From positions 1 to 14,731 of the forward strand of contig CALCEI010000186.1 of assembly GCA_937900575.1 (NCBI GenBank): DNA of 14,731 bases, in the 5' to 3' direction. Below, one piece after another: positions 1 through 5,910 of the stretch (the first letter of the stretch is position 1; each line of letters starts with the position of its first letter). The position numbers were made by a program, and so were the translations under genes. The DNA is from an uncultured Clostridia bacterium (GTDB lineage: Bacteria; Bacillota; Clostridia; Christensenellales; UBA1242). Below the pieces are notes generated by a model. That model worked only from the letters and a program-made list of their open reading frames with translations. It did not search any database and was not told where the DNA came from.

Positions 1-366
1 CGGCAGCAGCAAGGGAAATAACAACCCAGATGCTTGCAATTCTGCGGCTGAAAGCAACCTTTTCTTCGCTCTCAATAGCCATGAAGTGAAGCAGAATATG
101 CGGCATTCCGAAATAACCGAGTCCCCATGCAAGTGTAGAAACTATCATGAACGGAGTGTATTCTCCCGCCGAAGCGGCATTTATATTTGTACTTGCAAAC
201 AGGCTTAAATAGCCGGGGATCTCTCTTGCGTTTGCAGCAACTACGTCCCATCCGCCTGCAGTATTGATTCCGAAAATAAGCACGATCACAAGTGCAACCG
301 TCATTACTATGCCCTGAATAAGGCTTGTAACAGCTGCAGCCATAAATCCGCCTGTAGCAGTATAAG
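1..366 (-). CDS. putP: Sodium/proline symporter (PutP family), internal fragment
   Basis: This is an internal piece of a sodium:solute symporter of the PutP type, an inner-membrane transporter that takes up proline with Na+. Reading the minus strand in the frame whose codons begin at positions such as 364 and 361, the protein runs from YTATGGFMAAAVTSLIQG through hydrophobic helices to WGLGYFGMPHILLHFMAIES near 130-70 and continues to the window edge. The GGF(M/L)A and WGLGYFG.PHIL.(R/H)FMAI blocks are hallmarks of PutP. Neither the N-terminus nor the C-terminus of the transporter is present. GC content is near 45-50%, clearly above the rest of the core. The fragment is fused in frame to the ABC permease that starts at 1504, so a single open frame spans 1-1504; I treat this as an artefactual or recombinational join, not a real fusion protein. 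Family assignment is solid; proline as substrate is inferred from the family. Confidence 0.85.
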
Positions 367-375
367 CAATAATAA
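355..375. other. Junction between AT-rich core and GC-richer left flank
   Basis: Within these bases the minus-strand translation changes from ABC permease (…FSLNLFAIVIIAY) to symporter (YTATGGFMAA…), and base composition changes from about 30% to nearly 50% GC. Both partner proteins are cut in mid-domain. A few bases coding for Ala-Tyr fit both partners, so the breakpoint cannot be placed exactly and may be a short microhomology. Most likely an assembly or amplification chimera. Confidence 0.72.
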
Positions 376-1504
376 CAATTGCAAACAAATTAAGGCTGAA
401 GTAAGCATAATCGTATGCGTTTATTGCACCACTTGATGTTGTGCCAATTGTAAATGGATTTGCATAGTCGTCATCTGTTTTGTCATTATCAAACAAATAA
501 CCAAATTTGATTAAGTTTGTTTTTGCGTTGTACAATGATTCTGTGTTTAATTGATATAAATTAAGTTGTTCGTTTGCACTTACAGAAGAAAGGGCATTAA
601 CCAAAAGTTCATTTTTGACAATTTCACAATAAGTTGAAGCAGTGTTAACGTATGAACAAATTAAATTTTCCATTTCTTCCATTTTTTCTGCGCTTTTGTC
701 TACATCAACACCGGAAGATTCTGCTTCGCTTTTAAGGTCTAAAATCTTGTCCATTATATTGTTTAATCTGTTTTCTAAAAGTTCATATTTTGTGCCGGCT
801 GTGTTAACTGTATAATCTTCAATAAAATCATCTGAGATGAAAGGATAGGTAAGTTTGTTTAGGCATTTTTCAAGTTCAGGTTTAATGTTGACATCGAAAT
901 TTTCACAAGTGACAATAATATCACTGATAATTTTTGTTGTGTCAGAGAATGTACTGCTAAAATTGCTTTTTATACTGCTGATTATTGATTCAAGTTCATT
1001 GAAGTTTTCTGTTGATGTCACAACTACGTAAGATTTTCCATTTAAAGCAGTACGAATGGTTGTATACAAATTATCAAAGCCATTAATTAATGTTTTGTTT
1101 GTAGATTTAACAAGTTCTATATTTATTGGGTCAGTTGCAAGGCTACGATAGTTTTTCAAAATTGAACTGTCGTCCTTGTATAAGGATTTTGTTATATTGT
1201 TAATTTTTGTTTCAAAAAAGGTATCTTCAACTCTGTATGCATTAACAGATTTTTTTGCATCTTCAATTTTGGTTTTTGTTTCAGAATATAAACCTGCACC
1301 AGAACCACCATCAAATTTACTATAAATTCCGGTTACAGAATTTGCAGCAATTTGAGATTTAATTTTTGAACTGCTTGAAGCAGTTTCAGTTGGTCTGTAT
1401 ATAAACACACCCAAAACCAAAATGATGGCCAAAAGAAGTGCCAAGACGTAAATTCCTGGCTTGGAAACTTGCTTTTTAATTTCTGCTGATATAATCTTTG
1501 ACAT
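367..1504 (-). CDS. ABC-2 type exporter permease, N-terminal part only
   Basis: Membrane subunit of the ABC exporter whose ATPase lies just upstream. The start ATG (1502-1504) follows a strong AAGGAG site with 5-nt spacing. The protein begins MSKIISAEIKKQVSKPGIY, with a first membrane helix at about residues 20-37. A long, polar, mostly extracytoplasmic region with many Ser, Thr, Asn and Glu residues follows (about 40-350), and a second helix starts around FSLNLFAIVIIAY (about 365-379). ABC-2 permeases of the bacitracin/lantibiotic-exporter kind have about six helices, so roughly the first two are here and the rest is lost at the junction near 366, where the frame runs into PutP sequence. There are 14 nt between the ATPase stop and this start, so the two are co-translated neighbours in one operon. 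The large loop between helices 1 and 2 could contact substrate or a sensor; that is inference. The exported compound is unknown. Confidence 0.8.
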
Positions 1505-1518
1505 ATTTCTCCTTAGTA

Positions 1519-2451
1519 CTAGATTATGCTTGATGATGGTCTATCTGAATGCAATATTTCAAAATACAATTCTTCTAATGATTTTTGAATTTTCTTTATG
1601 CTATAAACTTTAATCTTTTTGTGTACCAAATAAGATATTACAACTGCGATGTTGGATTCTTTAAGTGGTAAGATGACTGATGTACCAACAACTTGGCATT
1701 GTAAGCCGTATTTCTTTTTAAGTACAAGTGAAGCATAGTTAGGGTAGTCACACATAAGTTGTACACGTTGGTTGGATTCAACCATTTTGGAAATATCTTG
1801 CATTGTTTTGTATTCAATAAGTTTGCCGTTGTTGATGATGCCAATTGTGTCACAAATATGTTCCAATTCTGCAAGGTTGTGGCTGGAAATTACAATTGCA
1901 ATCTTTTCTTTTTCTGCAAGGACTTTTAAAACATTACGCATCTCAACAATGCCGTTAGGGTCCAAACCGTTTGTTGGTTCGTCAAGAATTAACAATTGTG
2001 GTTTGTTAAGCAATGCTTGAGCAATACCAAGACGTTGTTTCATGCCTAAAGAGTAGGTTGAAACTTTATCATGAATTCTATTCTCCATACCAACAAGTTT
2101 TACAATGTCTGGTATGCGAGCAACAGCCTTTTTGCCGTAGAAAGATGCAAACAATTTAAGGTTTTTTAAACCTGACATATATGGATAGAGTTGTGGTGTT
2201 TCAATAACTGCGCCAACGTTTGCAATTGCAGAAGAGAAACTCTTTTCAACATCATAGCCACAAATTCTTACCGAGCCAGAAGTGATGGAAGCCAAGCCTG
2301 TTATCATCTTGATGGTTGTACTTTTGCCGGCACCGTTTGGGCCGACAAAACCAAAAATTTGGCCAGCAAAAAGAGAAAACGATATATCGTTTACAACTGT
2401 TTTTGTGCCATAATCTTTTGTTAAGTTGCTAACCTTTAAGACGGGTAACAT
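1519..2451 (-). CDS. ABC transporter ATP-binding protein (BcrA-like drug/peptide exporter type)
   Basis: Cytoplasmic ATPase of 310 residues that powers the permease encoded 14 nt downstream. Visible motifs in order: Walker A GPNGAGKST (37-45), Q-loop Gln around 87 (ETPQLYPYMSG), signature YSLGMKQR (133-140), Walker B LLILDEPTNGLDP (153-165) and the H-loop His191 in SSHNLAELE. The SLGMKQR signature instead of LSGGQ is typical of the BcrA/NatA-like subfamily that exports bacitracin, lantibiotics and similar compounds. The region after about 225 is the usual variable C-terminal extension and is not informative about substrate. The ATG at 2449-2451 has an AAAGG site about 10 nt upstream, inside the 18-nt gap after padR. 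It is the second gene of the padR-ATPase-permease operon. Family is certain; the role in antibiotic or peptide resistance is inferred from subfamily and from the PadR partner. Confidence 0.93.
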   Translation of the reverse strand: MLPVLKVSNLTKDYGTKTVVNDISFSLFAGQIFGFVGPNGAGKSTTIKMITGLASITSGSVRICGYDVEKSFSSAIANVGAVIETPQLYPYMSGLKNLKLFASFYGKKAVARIPDIVKLVGMENRIHDKVSTYSLGMKQRLGIAQALLNKPQLLILDEPTNGLDPNGIVEMRNVLKVLAEKEKIAIVISSHNLAELEHICDTIGIINNGKLIEYKTMQDISKMVESNQRVQLMCDYPNYASLVLKKKYGLQCQVVGTSVILPLKESNIAVVISYLVHKKIKVYSIKKIQKSLEELYFEILHSDRPSSSII

Positions 2452-2469
2452 GTTTGAATTATCCTTTAA

Positions 2470-3723
2470 TTATTTACTTAAATTTCTTATGAATACTGTT
2501 GAGAACAGCATATCGACAAATAAGGTTGATGTAATTAAAATTTCTGCATACAAGTTTGCAAAGTTGTTTATTGAAAGCATTTGACCAAAGCTTAATTTGC
2601 ATGGTACAAGACTTATTACAATGCAGAGTACAAGCACAACTGCCAACACTATGCATGAACTAATAAGTTGTTGTTTATAACGTGGAACAAGAATGTGTGT
2701 TTCCAACCTTTTCTTGATATCATTATATTTAAATGCAAAGATTGTAGGGTAGAACACTGCGCAAACTGCACCAAAGATTAAGAATACATAATACAATGGG
2801 CTGGCGCCAACTTTTGCTGTTACAAGTGCTGAGATTATTAATGTAAGCAACAAATAGCCAGATGTTGCAAGCACTTTATAAAGCAAATGTTTTGTTGCCT
2901 TTGTTGAATATTTATATTCACGTGTTGATCTATAGTTTACATAATCAACATGTTTTACATTGTCGAAAGTGTAGTCAACTGTTGATGGAGTGTACACTTT
3001 ATGTGTTTTTTCCATATCTTTTATTTTGGAAGTATAATCAACAGCAGGGGTGGAAGGTGCAACTTTTGTGAAAGTTGAAACTTCTTTGCTGTTAGCAAAG
3101 TCTGTAAGGCTTTTTGCAGATTCTTCTTTTAAGAAATTTGCATTGTTTTTGTTTGTTTCAACTTCTGTTGCTGTGTCAATAGATGCTGTTTCAAACACTT
3201 CTTCCTTTGGAAGAACATTTTGTACAGGTTCTGCAACAGGGGTAACTTCTTTGGAAGGATTTTCTTCTTCTGTTGCCAAATAGTCCATGATTGAAAAAGG
3301 TTGTTCTTCTGCAGGTTCTTCTTTAACTTCTTGGCTTTGAACTTCTGCTTCAACTTTTTCTTCAGCCCTTTCTTCCTTTACTTCAACAGGTTCTTGCTTT
3401 GGGGCTTCTGCTTCTTCGGTTGCAACTTCGTTTGCATAAGCATCGGCAAGCAATACATCAAAAGATGGAAGAGTGGAAACTTGCATACGTCCGTTATCGG
3501 TTATAGCATAGTAGTGGCGTTTTCCACCGATATCGCTATCTTCCCAATAGGAAGAAATAAACTTGGATTTTTCAAGTTTTTTTAACACTGTATATAAAGT
3601 TGGTTGTTTTATAACAATTTGGTTGTTAGATTTTGTCTCAATCGATTTTGTAATTTCAAAACCATATTTGTTTCCTTCATTAAGCTCAAGCAAAATAAAG
3701 GGAATTAAATCTGCAGTTTTCAT
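2470..3723 (-). CDS. PadR-family regulator fused to a four-helix membrane domain
   Basis: A 417-residue protein of unusual design. Residues 1-85 are a PadR winged helix-turn-helix: YGFEI, the recognition-helix segment PTLYTVLKKLEKSKFI, and the wing DSDIGGKRHYYAITDNG. PadR proteins usually bind DNA as dimers and repress genes for exporters or detoxification. Residues 95-165 are a very acidic, Glu/Ala/Val/Pro-rich linker, followed by a polar stretch to about 278 with several Tyr. The C-terminal part has four predicted membrane helices, at about 281-303, 307-331, 352-375 and 391-413, so the DNA-binding head would be tethered to the membrane. Classical PadR proteins are about 110-180 residues and soluble. 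ATG 3721-3723 follows an AGAGGAT site. It leads the operon with the ABC exporter, so it probably controls its own promoter and may sense a membrane-active compound or the transporter itself. I do not recognise the membrane domain as a named family. Confidence 0.85.
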   Translation of the reverse strand: MKTADLIPFILLELNEGNKYGFEITKSIETKSNNQIVIKQPTLYTVLKKLEKSKFISSYWEDSDIGGKRHYYAITDNGRMQVSTLPSFDVLLADAYANEVATEEAEAPKQEPVEVKEERAEEKVEAEVQSQEVKEEPAEEQPFSIMDYLATEEENPSKEVTPVAEPVQNVLPKEEVFETASIDTATEVETNKNNANFLKEESAKSLTDFANSKEVSTFTKVAPSTPAVDYTSKIKDMEKTHKVYTPSTVDYTFDNVKHVDYVNYRSTREYKYSTKATKHLLYKVLATSGYLLLTLIISALVTAKVGASPLYYVFLIFGAVCAVFYPTIFAFKYNDIKKRLETHILVPRYKQQLISSCIVLAVVLVLCIVISLVPCKLSFGQMLSINNFANLYAEILITSTLFVDMLFSTVFIRNLSK

Positions 3724-3764
3724 TATATCCTCTTAAAAAAATTAAATTTACGTAAAAAATATTA

Positions 3765-3781
3765 TTAATATTATATATTAA
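3765..3781. promoter_or_regulatory. Palindrome over the padR -10: candidate PadR operator
   Basis: A perfect inverted repeat, TTAATAT-TAT-ATATTAA, covers the -10 hexamer of the padR promoter. PadR regulators commonly bind such AT-rich dyads in their own promoters. A second palindrome, TTTACGTAAA (3747-3756), lies in the untranslated leader. That PadR binds here is inference; AT-rich sequence makes chance palindromes likely. Confidence 0.45.
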
Positions 3782-3798
3782 TAGATTCGTTTAGTCAA
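3770..3798 (-). promoter_or_regulatory. Promoter of the padR-ABC exporter operon
   Basis: On the minus strand, -35 TTGACT (3793-3798, 5 of 6 consensus bases), 17-nt spacer and -10 TATAAT (3770-3775, 6 of 6). Transcription would begin near 3763, giving a leader of about 40 nt before the padR ATG at 3723. It lies just past the lexA terminator, so the operon is its own unit. Confidence 0.85.
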
Positions 3799-3851
3799 TA
3801 GATAATGAAAGATTTGTTGCAAATTTAAGAATATTTTTAATTTAATAAATT

Positions 3852-3878
3852 AAAAAAGTGGCAGAGTAGCCACCACTT
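3852..3878 (-). terminator. Intrinsic terminator of lexA
   Basis: Six nucleotides past the lexA stop, the minus strand folds into a short hairpin (GTGGC-TACTCT-GCCAC, or the longer AAGTGG/CCACTT pairing with a bulge) followed at once by a run of six T. It separates lexA from the padR operon. Confidence 0.8.
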
Positions 3879-3883
3879 AATTA

Positions 3884-4468
3884 TTAAAATTTGTTTCTTA
3901 TTAAGCCAACAACCTTGCCAAGAATTTCAAGATGGTCGGTTATTATTGGACGCATAAATGTATTTTCTGGTTGTAGTCTGAAATAGCCGTTTTCTTTATA
4001 ATAGCGCTTTACAGTTGCCTCGTTGTCAATTAAACATGCAACAATTTCGCCATTGTTTGCAACTGATTGCTTGGAAATAACCACGTAATCGCCGTTATAA
4101 ATGCCAATGTTAATCATACTGTCGCCTTTAATTTGCAACATAAACAAGTTACTGCCAGAAAATAAACTTTCTGAAACGACAACCTTGTCAATTAAATTTT
4201 CTTCTGCAAGCATTGGTTGACCAGCAGCAATTGTACCAAGAATCGGTAGAGTAAGGCTGTTTATTGACCTATCATTAAGTTCAATTGCACGGTTTTTGTT
4301 GCCATTACGTGTGATTTTGCCTTCTTTTTCCAATTTCTTTAAGTGATAAACGGCACTTGATGTTGAATCCAAGTTTAAACTAGAGCAAATTTCCCTTACT
4401 GTTGGGGGATATTTGTTCCTTTCAATATAGGATACAATAAATTCATAAGTTTGTTGTGTTTTATCCAT
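3884..4468 (-). CDS. lexA: LexA, SOS-response repressor and self-cleaving protease
   Basis: Transcriptional repressor of DNA-damage genes; RecA filaments on single-stranded DNA trigger its self-cleavage. The protein has 194 residues, a normal LexA length. Residues 1-65 are the winged helix-turn-helix (YPPTVREICSSLNLDSTSSAVYHLKKLEKEGKI in pieces). The Ala-Gly cleavage site is A82-G83 in GTIAAGQPM, the catalytic Ser is S117 in KGDSM and the Lys is K154 in ATVKRYY, close to E. coli A84-G85, S119 and K156. The ATG at 4466-4468 has AAGGAG six nt upstream. It is a single-gene transcript with a promoter overlapped by LexA boxes and its own terminator, so it is autoregulated. The downstream recombinase gene on the same strand is upstream in transcription but is separated by a terminator. 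Very confident. Confidence 0.97.
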   Translation of the reverse strand: MDKTQQTYEFIVSYIERNKYPPTVREICSSLNLDSTSSAVYHLKKLEKEGKITRNGNKNRAIELNDRSINSLTLPILGTIAAGQPMLAEENLIDKVVVSESLFSGSNLFMLQIKGDSMINIGIYNGDYVVISKQSVANNGEIVACLIDNEATVKRYYKENGYFRLQPENTFMRPIITDHLEILGKVVGLIRNKF

Positions 4469-4513
4469 AAAATCTCCTTCAAAATAGATTATTATAGTAT
4501 CTAAGTTTGCTTT

Positions 4514-4542
4514 AGTTTAGCACACTTTAGAACATTTGTCAA
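4514..4542 (-). promoter_or_regulatory. lexA promoter (consensus -35, extended -10)
   Basis: Minus strand: -35 TTGACA (4537-4542, perfect), 17-nt spacer, -10 TAAACT (4514-4519) preceded by TGC, giving an extended -10. Transcription would start near 4507, with a leader of about 40 nt to the lexA ATG. Confidence 0.88.
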
Positions 4543-4553
4543 ACATTTGTTCG
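4530..4553. promoter_or_regulatory. Tandem LexA (SOS) boxes
   Basis: CAAACATTTGTTCG at 4540-4553 matches the Gram-positive LexA/DinR box CGAAC-N4-GTTCG in all but one arm base. A second, weaker copy, GAACATTTGTCA (4530-4541), repeats the same AACATTTGT core exactly 11 bp away, about one helical turn. Both overlap the lexA -35, an arrangement that fits direct autorepression, probably with cooperative binding. Confidence 0.85.
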
Positions 4554-4693
4554 ATATTTTTTACAAAAATCATAAATAAGTACAAATAAATATAGAAATT
4601 CCATTCCTAAAAGACGTGATATCGTGATAAATTTTCTCAAAACGGCAATGCAAATATCAACAAAATTGCACAGAATTGTCTATATTAAACGTT
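4554..4693. other. Non-coding spacer between lexA promoter and recombinase terminator
   Basis: AT-rich sequence with no convincing gene or RNA. It contains an 8-bp tandem repeat, CGTGATAT (4615-4629), and nothing that I can match to a known dif site, although a recombination site could lie here given the neighbouring Xer-like gene. Confidence 0.5.
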
Positions 4694-4732
4694 GAAAAAT
4701 ATAGTGTATGTAATTTTGAACACACACTATAT
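4694..4732 (-). terminator. Intrinsic terminator of the tyrosine recombinase gene
   Basis: A 13-bp stem (arms 4699-4711 and 4720-4732, one G-U pair) with an 8-nt loop, followed on the minus strand by TTTTT. It starts 4 nt after the recombinase stop codon and insulates lexA from readthrough. Confidence 0.9.
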
Positions 4733-4736
4733 GTTG

Positions 4737-5783
4737 TTAATTATCATTAAGTTTCACCTTGCCTGCAACTGACCTACGAATATCATCACTGATGGCTGCG
4801 TAGTGTTTTTTTGTTGTGTTGACGTCTTTGTGGCCAAGGACTTCAGCGACAATGTAAATATCTTTTGTTTCGTTATATAAATTTGTGCCATAAGTTGAAC
4901 GCAATTTGTGTGGTGTGATGTTTTTAAGTGGGGTGGCATTCCTTGCATATTTTTTTACAAGGTATTCCATGGAACGCACCATCATACGTTTGCCTTGGCT
5001 GGAAATGAACATTGCATGCTCATCGTGTGACAAATTTAATGTTTCCCTAAAGGCCAAGTATCTTTTGAGTGCTTCGGCAGTTTCTTCGCCAAAATAGAGT
5101 ATAACTTGGTTGCCACCTTTACGTGTTATTCTAAAGGAATTAAGGTCAAAATTTACATCTTCCACATTCAAACCTACACATTCACTTACACGTATTCCTG
5201 TTGTTAAAAATAAGGATAAAATGGCATTGTCACGAACAATAAATTTTTCGTTATATTTACGTTGATGCTCACTGAATCCGGCTTGACTTGCGCAAGAGTG
5301 CATAAGACCTGCAACTTCTTGTGGTTCAAGGCGAATAATTGGCTTATCATGTAACTTTGGGCTTGCAACTTTGCTTGCTACGTTGGATTTTATCATGTCC
5401 TTATTAAAGAAATATTTAAAGAAAGCACGAATGCTGGATAATTTCCTTAATTTACCACGCTCGCCATTCTTCATAATCACGCCGTTATCTTTATCATAAA
5501 AGGTTATCCAACTTAAAAAGCGTTCAATCATTTGTGGTGTGATTGAATCCAAATCCATTGGGGTTAAAGATACAATTGGTTTGTTTCTAAATTCTTCTTC
5601 GTAGGTTGTTAAATAGGTAAAAAACAACTTTAAATCTGTTGCATAATTTATTCTGGTCAGTGGGGTGGTTGTATCCTGAATGCCAATAAAAAATATGCTA
5701 CAAAATGGTGGCAATTCTGTTAAAATTGCGTTGAGTTTGCGCATATTGTTATAACTTCTATCTAAATAATAATTGTTTGTCAT
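4737..5783 (-). CDS. Tyrosine recombinase, Xer type (XerS-like single recombinase)
   Basis: Site-specific recombinase of 348 residues from the chosen ATG. The N-terminal SAM-like core-binding domain (about 25-150) includes LTRINYATDLKLFFTYL. The catalytic domain shows the full set: R198 in TTGIRVSECVGL, K222 in RKGGN, H292 and R295 in HKLRSTYG, H318 in LGHKDVNTT and the nucleophile Y328. Xer proteins resolve chromosome dimers at dif. This protein is longer than XerC/XerD (about 300), and its N-terminal region resembles the lone XerS recombinase of streptococci, so it may work alone; that is inference. I chose ATG 5781-5783 because the frame further upstream runs through the promoter with no start other than a TTG in the serS -35. 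No Shine-Dalgarno site precedes it, and the -10 lies only 6 nt away, so the mRNA looks leaderless. A later ATG at residue 14 is the alternative. It is monocistronic, divergent from serS, and nothing marks it as phage-borne. Confidence 0.88.
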   Translation of the reverse strand: MTNNYYLDRSYNNMRKLNAILTELPPFCSIFFIGIQDTTTPLTRINYATDLKLFFTYLTTYEEEFRNKPIVSLTPMDLDSITPQMIERFLSWITFYDKDNGVIMKNGERGKLRKLSSIRAFFKYFFNKDMIKSNVASKVASPKLHDKPIIRLEPQEVAGLMHSCASQAGFSEHQRKYNEKFIVRDNAILSLFLTTGIRVSECVGLNVEDVNFDLNSFRITRKGGNQVILYFGEETAEALKRYLAFRETLNLSHDEHAMFISSQGKRMMVRSMEYLVKKYARNATPLKNITPHKLRSTYGTNLYNETKDIYIVAEVLGHKDVNTTKKHYAAISDDIRRSVAGKVKLNDN

Positions 5784-5789
5784 GATTGT

Positions 5790-5818
5790 ATTATAACAAA
5801 TCTTTGCGTAAAAAACAA
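5790..5818 (-). promoter_or_regulatory. Promoter of the recombinase gene, close to its start codon
   Basis: Minus strand: -10 TATAAT (5790-5795) with an upstream TGT (extended -10), 17-nt spacer, weak -35 TTGTTT (5813-5818). Only 6 nt separate the -10 from the ATG, so the predicted first transcribed base is at or next to the start codon. The spacer contains one copy of the repeated motif TTTACGCAAAGAT. Confidence 0.75.
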
Positions 5819-5858
5819 GAAAATTTGCATGTTTTTGAATAAATATAAGAGTTATTAG

Positions 5859-5887
5859 TTGCAATTAAAATTGTAATGTGCAATAAT
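5859..5887 (+). promoter_or_regulatory. serS promoter
   Basis: TTGCAA (5859-5864), 17-nt spacer, AATAAT (5882-5887) preceded by TGC, an extended -10. Transcription would start near 5894, leaving a leader of only about 17 nt. That is too short for a T-box, so serS is not controlled by uncharged tRNA through an RNA leader. Confidence 0.75.
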
Positions 5888-5910
5888 TATACTAATTATT
5901 GGAGAACAAA

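Noticed and set aside
1..1504. A single open frame of about 500 codons across the left end
   Set aside because: It joins the start of an ABC permease to the middle of a PutP symporter at a sharp composition change; neither half is a complete domain, so I list two fragments and a junction.
4539..4604. A 21-codon minus frame (MEFLYLFVLIYDFCKKYRTNV) just upstream of lexA, resembling a small hydrophobic toxin
   Set aside because: AGGA abuts its ATG with no spacing, its end lies in the lexA promoter, and the SOS boxes are at its end and not before it. AT-rich DNA readily gives such frames.
5784..5864. N-terminal extension of the recombinase from a TTG at 5864
   Set aside because: It would translate through the promoter, including its -10, and starts inside the serS -35; the ATG at 5783 fits better.
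5819..5910. A T-box riboswitch ahead of serS
   Set aside because: The predicted leader is only about 17 nt and lacks specifier, T-box or antiterminator elements.
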